From Membranipora membranacea (lineage: Eukaryota > Bryozoa > Gymnolaemata > Cheilostomatida > Membraniporidae): a DNA stretch of 64,000 bases. A program made the position numbers and the translations under genes. Below are positions 12,622 through 24,424 of the stretch, piece after piece. Each line of letters opens with the position of its first letter. Positions within the stretch are counted from its first letter, which is position 1. Below the pieces are notes generated by a model. It searched no databases. It saw only the letters and a program-made list of their open reading frames with translations, and had not been told where the DNA came from. The stretch is from NCBI GenBank assembly GCA_914767715.1, contig OU612071.1, forward strand, positions 13,995,493-14,059,492. The letters are read 5' to 3'.

Positions 12622-13470
12622 GGGAGTTTGTGGCATTCCACCATCAAACCAAGGAGTAAAAGGGGGAGGGGCCATGTCTCTAATTTGCATAATCCTATGT
12701 TTGCCTCTGATGCTTGGGAGGACACAACTCTTAAAACCGTTTTGATTGGCTGAGAAATTATAATAGCCAATCAGAGCTCTCCAATTTCCGCACTGATAGG
12801 AAGGCTGCTTTTGGGCACTTGCTCTTGAGCCCAGAATATGAATATGATAGGTAGAACAGAGTCAATGTACAGCCTACCAACTGTAAAAGATTTTGGGCTT
12901 CAAATTGGTACTAGATGCTAATAACTTTGGTACTCATGGACTGAGAAACATGTCCAACCAAATGGGAGAGATGTGGAGAGTCAGGCTCATAAATGACCTC
13001 TGTAAGCTCATTAGAAGATGGATGTGAGCTACAATTTGTATCCTACCAAACACAGCATGTCTTACTCTATCAGCATGCAAAGTTTTGTGAACTAACAAGG
13101 TCAAGATGGAGATATGTGGTAAACTAGCCAATTTTTGTTTTTTTCAAACAAAATGGCAGAGATTTTACTATCTAATTCTTTGTAATGGGTGTTTTAAGTA
13201 GAGTTGGGCCTTTGATAACATCAACTAGGTTGATAAAAACCCTTTAAAACATTAATTTTAACATCAGAGGGTTGCTAGAGCAATATATCACCCATAAACT
13301 ACAACCAAGTTTCCTGAAAAGAATTCAGCAAGGCGAGGCAAAGATCCAAAACAGGAAGTGCCTTACATTATATAGAATACAAATTAGAGACATGGCTCCT
13401 CCCCTCTTTTACTCCTTGATCAAACACCTAACAAAATTTAGTGTTTGTTAGTGGAATGCCACAAAATCCC
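12622..13470. mobile_element. Non-autonomous inverted-repeat element, about 850 bp
   Basis: The terminal segments are inverted copies. GGGAGTTTGTGGCATTCCAC at 12622 pairs with GTGGAATGCCACAAAATCCC at 13451-13470. Similarity continues inward through AAGGAGTAAAAG and GGGGCCATGTCTCTAATTTG. No coding capacity. Target duplication is unclear, so the superfamily is not assigned. A shorter hairpin sharing the motif AACCAAGGAGTAAAAG occurs at about 38172-38205. Confidence 0.75.
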
Positions 13471-13673
13471 TTGAACTAACCTCCACCCATAGGATGTCTA
13501 CAGTCTTATATAGAAGATACTGAGAGTGTGAAATTTTATTATTCTCCACAGAACAGAATAAAAATCATGCTCCATCTTAAAAGACAAATTGTGACATAAT
13601 TATACCACAGTTATATCATAATTACCAATTTCTAGAAGATCACCACACAGATAATTACTCATTATCTGTACAG

Positions 13674-16600
13674 GGCATCATCTAAGGTCGCGTCACGGTG
13701 CCCCAGGTAAGGATTCTCATCTCCTATCCTGTCCTGCACTCTGTGGTGGTATTTGTAGTGGTACTGTCGCTCTCAAATTTATAATTATTGTTATTGCTCA
13801 TCCATTCCATACGCATTGCGTAGTGTATAATGATGGTCTCCATATCATAATATATATGGATACCATCACTATACGCTATGCACTGGATTTCACTGAGTTG
13901 TGATGTTCTCTTTCATCTCTAAAGCCAGGAGAGATTGAGTTGAATTATCCACAAGATCAACAATTGGAAGAAGAATTTCTCACTTTCTTCGCTTCTGCGA
14001 AATTATAGTTTACCACAGCCATTGAAATTAATGACAACAAGACGTTATTTGATTTAGAAAATGCCTGTCTGTTTAATTGAGAGGAAAACTCCGAGTTATT
14101 AATAAAAGCGTAACAATGGCTTCTTCACAACTATATATATATATATTACTTTTTTCACCAAAATGAGAGACATGGATTACGACTCAACATGCAGTTTTGG
14201 CAATAATCAAGTGTTGGGGTATGTCCCTGGATACCTCTAGCTCATCTTAGCGTCCTTGATCGATAGTTTATGGTTTGGGAAGTATTAGACTTTTCTTTGT
14301 AGAGAAGAAAAGCCAGGAAGGAGCGAAGTTTAAGAACTTTTACATTATACCATATACGAGTGGAGGTTGGTGCTTATATTAAGTGGATACAAAGCTTTAT
14401 CCGACAACTTATTCACAAAGCCTGATTCCGACATTACGACATACGACAAAATATATTGCCTCTTTTATAAGAAAATCGTCAATTCTAAGTTGTCTACTAT
14501 GCTTCCTTTTTCAGTCTTTAAATGTGATTGTGTTCACTCCCAACCGGTACCTGTTGTACAGACTTACTAGTCAATTACAATGTCATGCAATGCAAAATAT
14601 TGTGAGATCTTTTCTTGCAGTGTTTTTACCATTATTGCCCACTGTATTCTAGAAGAGTCTGTTGTATCCAGTATACAGGGACAGGAGGGATAACTCCAAA
14701 ATCCAAACAAATCAAAATTGATGGCTTGTTATAAAACTATTTGGTCTCTTTTACAGAGAAAGTAGATGCACATGGAGGACAAGCAGTTGATGAGGCTAAC
14801 CCTACAGAACAAGGTACGAAGTTCATTTGAGGACAAGTAGTTGATAACCAAATAACCGCTGCCCATGTATGTATTTTGTGGCGCTCCACTATAAAAAATT
14901 CACCCACAGTAAGGGGATGTTTGATAGTGGAGCGCCTCCAATGCCCGACGCAGGCAGCGGGCGGCCCCTCTAATAGGTAGTTGACAATTTCTTTTTATAT
15001 ATGGCTCACTATGCTGTCAGCAGATTGGCAAATATTGGATTCATACGCTCATCCTACTCCTTTCGCAGAGAAAGCTTATCGAAACCCTGAGATATATTAG
15101 TGTTCTATTACTAATGATTTTGACTCCATCAAGTTGAGGGTGTCACTAACCCCAAACAAAAGTAGGAAACTAGTCATAAAGTAGGTCACAAAAGGGTATG
15201 ATTCTTTTCATTGAATAGAGACTTCAGTTGACGGTTTGTCACAGTGTACAACTGACGTGTGTAGGTTTATAGGCAAATCCTTTAAAGCGTTTAATTTAAT
15301 ACAAAATGAGGGCTACAAATAAAAATTGATGGCTTGTTATTTGGTCTCTTTTACAGAAAAAGTAGATGCACATGGAGCACAAGTAGTTGATGAGGCTAAC
15401 CCTACAGAACAAGGTGCGTAGTTCTTTTGAGGACAAGTAGTTGACAGCCTAGCCTGTCTTGACAAGCCTCTCTGGGGGCGGGGGCGGGTGGGGAGAGGGC
15501 TTGTCAACTTCCAAATCCTCTCAAATTGAGAGAGGACAACTCATAAACTTTTTTGTATTAAGTGCTTTTCAAAGAGAAAATGCTAAGTTTAGTTTGACAG
15601 CTTCTCTTACTTGTTTTTAATGTAATTTGCTTTTTATTGTTCCGCTTTGCTGACAAAAATAATGCACGATGATTTTCTTATAGCGCATGTCATAAGCATA
15701 AAGGTTCCACATGGGCCTACATGTTTTGTGTATCTTTCGAGATGCGTGCACTAGGAAATCTGCAACATTTCGCGAATCACATTTCGCCACCACCCAAAAA
15801 TTTCAAAAATGAACCCCAAAACCCCAAACCTAAACCACAAACTAAGACACCTCAAAGCCCCCTCCCGAAAAACCAAAAACACTAAGATATAACGCTTTAG
15901 AAATGTCTGCATACTGCACTAGGACTTGTTTTATGTGAGATTTTACCTAAAGTTACCTGTCATAATTTTGCAGTACCGGTAGTAGATGGTCATAGCAAAG
16001 TTGATGTTAAAAACTTTGCACCTTCTACACACAAAAAAAGAAAAGCTGTCACAAAATCAGGTACTGATAACAGGATCATGTTTAGGGCTTGTCAATACAC
16101 TCACTCGTAGGGATTCTTGGATATTGATATTTATTTCTTTACATCAACGACCAATAATTCCGAGTTCCTACCTATCTCAGATTAAGCATACCAGAGTAAA
16201 GATTGTATATTAGTACTGTATATTTATTTACTTTGATACTAGTAGACGAGTCAAGACTGGACTGTTGTTAAAATAAGAAGTTGTGCGTATGGATAGCACA
16301 ACCATTTATGGTAATTTTTTGCTGTACCAGACTCATTATTGCAAATGTTAACCATCTCTTTTTTCTCATGTTTCTAGAGCATACAGGACCACCCAGGCGC
16401 AGTCAGCGAATCGGAGGATATGGTATGATATGAAATACTACCCTTACTATGCATGATGATGGCAAAATTCCCAACTTTTTGTAGCATCATACAGTTCTTA
16501 GTTATTGCATTCTCTATTTCTGAGGCCAGTCTGTCGCTGTAATTTATCTTCATTGTTAATAGGTAAATTCGCGGCCTTGGTATATATATTAGTTAATCAA

Positions 16601-17028
16601 TAAATAATCAATGAAAATGGGATTTCCATTGATTATTTATTGATTATTTAATATAAATACCAAGGCCGCGAATTTACCTATTTGGTCGCTATGCAGACAA
16701 CACAAGGATTCCGTTATTTCTATTACGTAAGATAACTCAGACTATTGGAACTCCACGATGAAAGGAAATTTGCAGTGATTTAGTTTGATGAACTTTCTCG
16801 ATACTATATTTTATACTTTTTCATACAATGTTGCAAAGGATACATCATATTTTATATATGTCATATATGTTATGAGTATATAGGAAGTAAAGGGTGATCT
16901 GGAACGATCTGAACGAACGATCTGTGAACGACTTACTACATGTCACTTGCGCTAACCAACATGTTTTTGCATGTGTGGATATGTCCGTTATGAAAAGTAA
17001 TGACTCTTTTATTACAGAAAAAAGATAA
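13674..17028 (+). CDS. Putative spliced gene of small phase-1 exons
   Basis: I do not recognise the protein. Candidate exons with GT-AG borders: 14757-14813, 15357-15413, 15974-16060 and 16378-16422, with a terminal exon 17018-17028 ending in TAA. Internal exon lengths are 57, 57, 87 and 45 bp, all multiples of 3 and all phase 1, so they join in any combination. This is better evidence than the peptides alone. The first two encode near-identical peptides (KVDAHG-Q-VDEANPTEQ). The next is Lys-rich (HKKRKAVTKS), and the fourth reads EHTGPPRRSQRIGGY. A possible earlier 33-bp phase-1 exon is 13674-13706; no start codon was identified. Composition suggests a disordered, basic, possibly nuclear tail. 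It could also be a decayed transposon-associated gene. Confidence 0.42.
13812..13888. repeat. Imperfect hairpin
   Basis: The arms GCATTGCGTAGTGTATAATG and CATCACTATACGCTATGC, with inner GGTCTCCATAT / ATATGGATACC, fold around a short AT loop. It looks like a small fold-back MITE. It lies among the candidate exons. Confidence 0.7.
14883..14940. repeat. Hairpin with 14-bp arms
   Basis: GGCGCTCCACTATA and (T)ATAGTGGAGCGCC flank a loop of about 30 bp, between the two duplicated exons. Confidence 0.75.
16560..16680. mobile_element. 121-bp palindromic MITE
   Basis: The ends TAGGTAAATTCGCGGCCTTG and CAAGGCCGCGAATTTACCTA are perfect inverted repeats. The inner arms (TTAATCAATAAATAATCAATG) also pair, so nearly the whole element folds into one hairpin. 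It lies in the last candidate intron of the 13.7-17.0 kb gene. I could not define a target duplication beyond possible TA. Confidence 0.85.
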
Positions 17029-17204
17029 AGGCCAAGAGACGTGGAGGGAAAAAGACTGACTGTGACTGAGTGAATAATAATAATAATAATAGCAAACCTA
17101 TTTCTCATATTATATCACACTAAAAGTTAGTGCCTTTGTAGAAATGTGCAAGCATTTTCATATATAGAATCACAATAAAATATCTATGTTTCAGCGCATC
17201 ATTG

Positions 17205-20070
17205 GATTATTTGATTATTCACTATTCGGCTGGGGATTTCTGAGCTTATAGAGATGATGAATAAGATTATTCGGTTATTCACTATTCGGCCGGGAATTTC
17301 TGAGCTTATAGGGATGATGAATAAGATTATTCGGTTATTCACTATTCGGCTGGGGATTTCTGAGCTTATAGAGATGATGAATAAGATTATTCAGTTATTC
17401 ACTATTCGGCTAGGAATTTCTGAGCTTATAGAGACGATGAATAAGATTATTCGGTTATTCACTATTTGGCCGGGAATTTCTGAGCTTATAGAGATGAAAA
17501 TTACATTATTCGGTTATTCACTATTCGGCTGGGAATTTCTGGGCTTATAGGGATGATGAATTACATTATTCGGTTATTCACTATTCGGCTAGGAATTTCT
17601 GAGCTTATAGAGATGATGAATAAGATTATTCGGTTATTCACTATTCGGCTAGGAATTTCTGAGCTTATAGAGACGATGAATAAGATTATTCGGTTATTCA
17701 CTATTCGGCCGGAAATTTCTGAGCTTATTGAGATGATGAATAAGATTATTCGGTTATTCACTATTCGGCCGGGACTTTCTGAGCTTATAGAGATGATGAA
17801 TTACATTATTCGGTTATTCACTATTCGGCTAGGAATTTCTGAGCTTATTGAGATGTTGAATAAGATTATTCGGTTTTTCACTATTCGGCTAGGAATTTCT
17901 GAGCTTATTGAGATGATGAATAAGATTATTCGGTTATTCACTATTCGGTCGGGATCTTCTGAGCTTATGGGGATGATGAATTACATTATTCGGTTATTCA
18001 CTATTCGGCTAGGAATTTCTGAGCTTATAGAGATGGTGGATAAGATTGTTCGGTTATTCACTATTCGGCTAGGAATTTCTGAGCTTATAGGGATGATGAA
18101 TAAGATTATTCGGTTATTCACTATTCGGCTGGGGATTTCTGAGCTTATAGGGATGATGAATAAGATTATTCGGTTATTCACTATTCGGCTGGGGATTTCT
18201 GAGCTTATAGGGATGATGAATAAGATTATTCGGTTATTCACTATTCGGCCGGGAATTTCTGAGCTTATTGAGATGACGAATAAGATTATTCGGTTATTCA
18301 CTATTCGGTCGGGATCTTCTGAGCTTAAAGAGATGGTGGATAAGATTATTCGGTTATTCGCTATTCGGCTAGGAATTTTTGAGCTTATTGAGATGATGAA
18401 TAAGATTATTCGGTTATTCACTATTCGGCTAGGAATTTCTGAGCTTATTGAGACGATGAATAAGATTATTCGGTTATTCACTATTCGGCTGGGGATTTCT
18501 GAGCTTATAGGGATGATGAATAAGATTATTCGGTTATTCACTATTCGGCCGGGAATTTCTGAGCTTATTGAGATGACGAATAAGATGATTCGGTTATTCA
18601 CTATTCGGTCGGGATCTTCTGAGCTTAAAGAGATGGTGGATAAGATTATTCGGTTATTCGCTATTCGGCTAGGAATTTTTGAGCTTATTGAGATGATGAA
18701 TAAGATTATTTGGTTATTCACTATTCGGCTAGGAATTTCTGAGCTTATTGAGACGATGAATAAGATTATTCGGTTATTCACTATTCGGCCGGGAATTTCT
18801 GAGCTTATTGAGATGGTGAATAAGATTATTCGGTTATTCACTATTCGGTCGGGATCTTCTGAGCTTATAGAGATGGTGGATAGGATTATTCGGTTATTCA
18901 CTATTCGGCTGGGAACTTCTAAGCTTATTGAGATGGTGGATAAGATTATTCGGTTATTCGCATTTCGGCTAGGAATTTTTGAGCTTATTGAGATGATGAA
19001 TAAGATTATTCGGTTAATCACTATTCGGCTAGGAATTTCTGAGCTTATTGAGATGGTGGATAAAATTATACGGTTATTCACTATTCGGCTAGGAATTTCT
19101 GAGCTTATAGGGATGATGAATAAGATTATTCGGTTATTCACTATTCGGCTAGGAATTTTTGAGCTTATTGAGATGATGAATAAGATTATTCGGTTAATCA
19201 CTATTCGGCTAGGAATTTCTGAGCTTATTGAGATGGTGGATAAAATTATTCGGTTATTCACTATTCGGCTAGGAATTTCTGAGCTTATAGGGATGATGAA
19301 TAAGATTATTCGGTTATTCACTATTCGGCTGGGGATTTCTGAGCTTATAGGGATGATGAATAAGATTATTCGGTTATTCACTATTCGGCTGGGGATTTCT
19401 GAGCTTATAGGGATGATGAATAAGATTATTCGGTTATTCACTATTCGGCTGGGGATTTCTGAGCTTATAGGGATGATGAATAAGATTATTCGGTTATTCA
19501 CTATTCGGCTGGGGATTTCTGAGCTTATAGGGATGATGAATAAGATTATTCGGTTATTCACTATTCGGCTAGGAATTTCTGAGCTTATAGAGACGATGAA
19601 TAAGATTATTCAGTTATTCACTATTCGGCCGGGAATTTCTGAGCTTATTGAGATGATGAATAAGATTATTCGGTTATTCACTATTCGGTCGGGATCTTCT
19701 GAGCTTATAGAGATGGTGGATGAGATTATTCGGTTATTCACTATTCGGCTGGGAATTTCTGAGCTTATTGAGATGGTGGATAAGATTATTCGGTTATTCG
19801 ATATTCGGCTAGGAATTTTTGAGCTTATTGAGATGATGAATAAGATTATTCGGTTATTCACTATTCGGCTAGGAATTTCTGAGCTTATTGAGATGGTGGA
19901 TAAAATTATTCGGTTATTCACAATTCGGCTAGGAATTTCTGAGCTTATAGGGATGATGAATAAGATTATTCGGTTATTCACTATTCGGCTGGGGATTTCT
20001 GAGCTTATAGGGATGATGAATAAGATTATCCGGTTATTCACTATTCGGCTAGGAATTTCTGAGCTTGTGG
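17205..20070 (-). repeat. 60-bp minisatellite array 2 (about 48 copies)
   Basis: This is the same 60-bp unit as array 1 but reverse-complemented on the plus strand (CGGTTATTCACTATTCGGCT, then GGAATTTCTGAGCTTAT). It is about 2.9 kb long. One 59-bp unit near 17490 changes the phase. Higher-order structure is visible: a five-unit block 18241-18540 is repeated at 18541-18840 (four of the five units match closely), a three-unit block 18961-19140 is repeated at 19141-19320, and four consecutive units 19321-19560 are identical. The plus-strand frame 17553-20201 (882 codons) and its minus-strand counterparts are consequences of period and composition. Confidence 0.97.
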
Positions 20071-20164
20071 AATCGAAGAGTATGGTTATTCTACTATTCA
20101 CATATTCACTTATTCGTTGTAATTTTCTCTCACATGGGATTTGGTATAATATTACCATTTGCCA
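20050..20164. repeat. Array-flanking unique segment, copy 2 (inverted)
   Basis: Inverted copy of 8217-8330, joined to array 2 at the equivalent unit (AGCTTGTGGAATCGAAGAG). It ends near GGTATAATATTACC, beyond which similarity stops. Confidence 0.9.
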
Positions 20165-20539
20165 TAGGAAAATAATTTTAATCTTGGCATTGCTTAGTTA
20201 ATTTTGACCATCAATCATTGTCATCACTCTTATTCAATGGCGAGATTATTCAAGATGGACAAATAATAAATGTTACAAGGGTGAGCAGTACAGATCATGA
20301 ATCAATTAGAAATTGCCTTCCCCTGGTTAACCCTTAATGGAGTATAGTTAATTTCTCAGGGAGCAGATTGGTATCAATTATTGGGAGTAAACTATTAACA
20401 ATTTTATAAAACGTCAGCAGATACAAATATTCGAAACGCAAAGTTAAAACAGGGATGTTGTAGGTCTTTCGAGTATTATCTTTAGAACGGTTATAGTCTA
20501 TAATTTTCAAACATCTATTCTCGATTTAAAAATTTTTTT

Positions 20540-21814
20540 TTTTACTTAGTCATTTGTTGAAAACAAAAAGGAGAGCTGTATTCCAGATTAGAATGTATAA
20601 GTCCAACGTACCAAAGCTTAGCTAATTTAGGTGTCAGTAATTTTCTATTACGTTAAAAGTTGGTGACTATTGGATAAAGTTTTTGTTTAATTTTACTGGT
20701 ATGAGATTTAAAATTTAATTTGTTATCAAGAATCACACCTAAGTACTTAATTTTGTCCGATTGTTTGAAAATGAGATTGTTAAATTTAGGTTCCGGAGGT
20801 ATGATGTTACGTGTAATGGAAATGGTCATGATATCCATTTTACCGCTGTTTAGAACAAGGCAATTTTCACTGTACCAACTGGATGCCTGATGGATGCTTT
20901 TTTCCATAAGTTTTGTGGAAATGTCTGGGTTTTCCCCACTGGTGACTAGTAGGCAGTCATCACCATAAAGATAACAATTTTTTAGCTCCATCAGATCGTT
21001 AATAAACATGATAAACAGCAGGGGTCCAAGTACAGACCCCTGCGGCACACCAGTTATAACTCGACTGCATTCAGATACACAACCATTAACTTTCATGGCC
21101 TGCTCTCGAATTGAAAGATAATTTTTAATTAAATTTGACGCATTAGAGTGAAAATTGAAATTCATTAACAGTTTTCTGGCAAGGATCTTATGGTTTACGC
21201 AATCAAAGGCTTTACAGATATCAAGAGCAGAAACTGTGACAAATTTTGACTCGTGCTTTGACAGCAGGGAACGAAATTTGGTGACAAGTTGAGTTAATAT
21301 TTGATTAGTGGATGTACCATTTCTGAATCCAAATTGGCGGGAGGCTATTAGATCATTAATTTCCAGGTAATCTTGAATTTTGTATTTTATAATCTTTTCT
21401 AGGACTTTACTCAATATTGGCAATAGCAAAATTGGTCTATAATTATTTGGCAGACTTTTCTTGCCACTTTTGAAAATAGGAATTACTAAGGCCTTTTTCC
21501 ACACATCTGAAAACTCATTTAAAGCTCAGATTAACAATATGTGTCAATGGATTCAGAATCAAAGGCTCTAGGATTTTATAAATAAAGGCAGGGATCTGAT
21601 TCAATCCCCCAGTTTTACGTGATTTCAGTGCGTGCAGATATTTAGACATCTCACTTAATGTAATTTCTTGAAAAGCGAATTTCGGAAAACTGGAAGCTTG
21701 ATCATTATCAAAGCCTGAGGAACTTTTGTTGGACAATAGTTTAGCCTCTTCATTGAGATTTTCACCTATGCCAGAAAAAAAACCTACTCTATAGGAGTTT
21801 AGTTTTCGCGGCAT
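20540..21814 (-). pseudogene. Non-LTR retrotransposon reverse transcriptase, broken
   Basis: RNA-dependent DNA polymerase domain of a CR1/Jockey-like retrotransposon. Seen in order on the minus strand: SGFDNDQ-like and KTGGLNQIPAF (21814-21515), NNYRPILLLPILSKVLEK, FGFRNGTST, ALDICKAFDCVNH, GVPQGSVLGPLLFIMFINDL, catalytic LYGDD (normally Y[AV]DD), and YLGVILDNKLNF. A frameshift near 21510 separates the first part from the rest. After the stop near 20653 RT-like sequence continues in another frame (LWYVGLIHSNLEYSSP). No endonuclease domain or 3' end is present. The GDD variant and the breaks mean it is inactive. Confidence 0.88.
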
Positions 21815-22132
21815 TTAGGATTTGCTTTTCGCGTTGTTGCCCAGGTTGCGAAATTTAGCGTATCTTAAATTAAACTCACTCACCATAGTTTCATAAACAA
21901 TGTACAATTATACAGGAATACACCTCAACTAAGCTTGCAAGCTAGCGTGGTGTAGTGGTCTAAGTGTCTGCCTTGTAAACAAATGGAGATTTATGCCCTG
22001 GGTTTGAATCCCAGCTTGGACATTTCTTTTTAATTTTCATTAGTAAGTAAACTAGCGAAATTTAGTACCAGTGAAATTTAGTACCAGGTCCAGATAGCAA
22101 AATTAAACTCTAGCTAAATTAAACTCCTATAG
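21789..22132. mobile_element. TIR element carrying a tRNA-like segment
   Basis: The inverted ends CTATAGGAGTTTA(G)TTT at 21789 and AAATTAAACTCCTATAG at 22116-22132 bound 344 bp. Inner repeats (AAATTTAGCG / CTAGCGAAATTT; AAATTTCACTGGTACTAAATT) are also present. The element overlaps the 5' edge of the RT fragment. The target duplication is not clear. Confidence 0.6.
21941..22022 (+). ncRNA. tRNA-derived (SINE-like) segment, not a functional tRNA
   Basis: A-box-like TGGTGTAGTGG (21949-21959), a CTTGTAA anticodon-loop-like stretch (TGT, threonine-like) and B-box-like GGTTTGAATCC (22001-22011) are in the right order. The T stem CTGGG/CCCAG is perfect, but the anticodon stem pairs poorly and the acceptor stem is weak. 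I read it as a SINE head or tRNA pseudogene inside the 21789-22132 element. Confidence 0.55.
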
Positions 22133-22805
22133 GGTATTTAGACATTCAGCGATCACTGGGCTTTCAGAAGTGGTGCAATAATTAATTATGAATTGAGAAT
22201 GAATGATATACAGTTTCCTGAGCTTGATTTTACGTCTATGTTCGGAGCTGCCCTCTCTCCTGTTAGGTACTCTTTATCTCTTGCAGCGTAGGAAAAAAGA
22301 GCTGAAATGGATGTATCTTTGACAGGGCCTAAGATAGGATAAAATCTCATTCAGATTCAACGTTGACATTACATAAAATCTTAGAAGGACTGATTATTTC
22401 AAATCATTAGTACCTAACTGGAGAGAGGACAATTTTGAACATAGGCTAAAAAACAAAGCTCAGAAAATTTTCTAATATACGTCAGCTTGACCTTGACCTT
22501 GACCTTGAACCCACCTTGACTAGATATGGAGTTTGTGTGAAATCTGCAGACTCATCTATAACTTCATTCCAGGATTCATCATGAAATCCAAAACTGACTG
22601 CTGAGGAGCATGGCTTGTAATCTGTGAAAACAGGGGAACAAAATTTTGGAATTGTTTGTTGGTGATTCCCACTGCGGGCATATGAAGGCACAACACTTAA
22701 ATTAACTATCATTTACCAACAAGCACATATTATCAACATGTTTCTGTTAATTTAAGTATTCACAAGTCAAATGGGGGTTCAGCCATTATTAAATGATTCA
22801 CTAAA

Positions 22806-24172
22806 TTAAGGTTATGCTACCAGCGTTGACCGATTTGGACATTTTATACATCGCTGGAAAGGTGCCGAGCTACTGATCGTTAATAGCTCATCAAAAATGT
22901 TATTGGATGACGTTGTGTCATTTTATGGGAGAAATGAGGCCGAAAAGGCTGTTTATAGCAAAGTGGATGGCTGCGCGAACTTGATTGTTTGAAATTTCAA
23001 AAGAGATTATATTTATTCTAAGAGGCATGGTTCATCCTAAATTTTGGTCGAAAATAATATTTGATGAGCCCAAAGTGGCTTTTTACGTCACGTCATATTG
23101 CATGTGCTTTTTTAAATTTGATGAGATAATGTGAAATTTAAAGCGCCGATTTGAGACAGTTTGATTAAACAAGGGCCAATTTTTTTGCTTTTTTCCACTG
23201 AATCGCTGTTTAAATGACACACACCCCAAATTTCAGCAGTATAAAAAATTTATCAAGATCAGCATAGATCATCAAAGGTAGATACATTTTGCGTCATCTT
23301 TCCTTAACGTCAAACATGCTGTCAATAGGACCAACACTAAGGCCAGACAATTTTTTTTGAAAATTCTCACATACGAAGCCGCTTTGATCAAGCATAGTAA
23401 AAACAGGAAATTAAAACAGAATATGGCACTACGTATTAGTTTTCTCCAAATTGCGAGCAACAGAATGCCCAAAATAGCCAATTCAAGGGGCTTTTTAAGG
23501 TGTTTTTGGGCATTTTGTGTTGCGTAATTCGGGGAAAACTGAGACGTAGTGCCATATTCTGTTGGCATTTCCTGTTTGTACTACGCATAATCAAAGCGGC
23601 TTCGTATGTGAGAATATTAAAAAAAAATTGTCTGGCCTTAACGCTGGTCCTTTTGACAGCATGTTTGACGTTATAGAAAAATGACGCAAATTGTATTTAC
23701 CTTTGATGGTCTATGCTGATCTTGACAAATTTTTCATACTGCTGAAGTTTTGGGTGTGTGTCATTTAAACATCAATCCAGTGAAAAACAGCAAACTATTT
23801 GGCTGTTATTTATTTGAACTGCCTCAAATGGCTGCTTAAAATTTCGCATTAAATCATCAAATTCAAAAATCCACAAGCATTATGACGTGAGGTAAAAAGC
23901 CACTTGGGGAGCATCAAATATTTGTTTCAACCAAAAATTAGGATGAACTTTGTCTATAAGAATAAATATAACCTACTTTGAAATTTCTAGCGATCAATTT
24001 AACTCAGCCATCCACTTTGCAAAAAAACAGCCTTTTCGGCCTCATTTCTCCGATAAAATGACGCAACGTCATCCAATCACGTTTTTGATGAGCTATTAGC
24101 GATCAGTAGCTAAGCAGTTTCCGACAGTATATAAAATGTCCAAATCGGTCAACGCTGGTATCATAACCTTAA
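22806..24172. mobile_element. 1.37-kb fold-back (palindromic) element
   Basis: Almost the entire segment is an inverted repeat centred near 23490. The ends TTAAGGTTATG and CATAACCTTAA are followed by inverted copies of CCAGCGTTGACCGATTTGGA, AGGCCGAAAAGGCTG and CACATACGAAGCCGCTTTG. Arms are about 680 bp with scattered substitutions. TTAA at both ends would fit a TTAA target site (piggyBac-type), but TTAA is self-complementary and may simply be part of the TIR. No transposase is encoded. Confidence 0.9.
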
Positions 24173-24424
24173 GCCAACCAAGTAAATTTAACCTTGTCAC
24201 ATTGCTTTAGAAAAAAAATTGAGTTCTGTGTAGTATTTTTTTGTGCAGTATATTGTCGGTAAGACTGCAGGTTTGCTCTTGACAAAAACACTTTTAAATC
24301 CTTTCATGAAAGATGAATTTTCTTATAAGGTCTTGAGAGATTACCACGAAGAGTGTCATATTTTATTTCTGAATATTCAGCAATTACAGGGGAGCTAAAC
24401 CTATTAATTCGTTGAAATTGATAA

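Noticed and set aside
13922-14008. Short frame after a CTAAAG acceptor (PGEIELNYPQDQQ...)
   Set aside because: Composition is coding-like, but its phase does not fit the phase-1 exons downstream and it ends in a stop, so I did not include it in the 13.7-17.0 kb gene.
23272-23568. Short minus-strand reading frame with hydrophobic stretch
   Set aside because: It lies within the 1.37-kb fold-back element across its centre and has no family resemblance.
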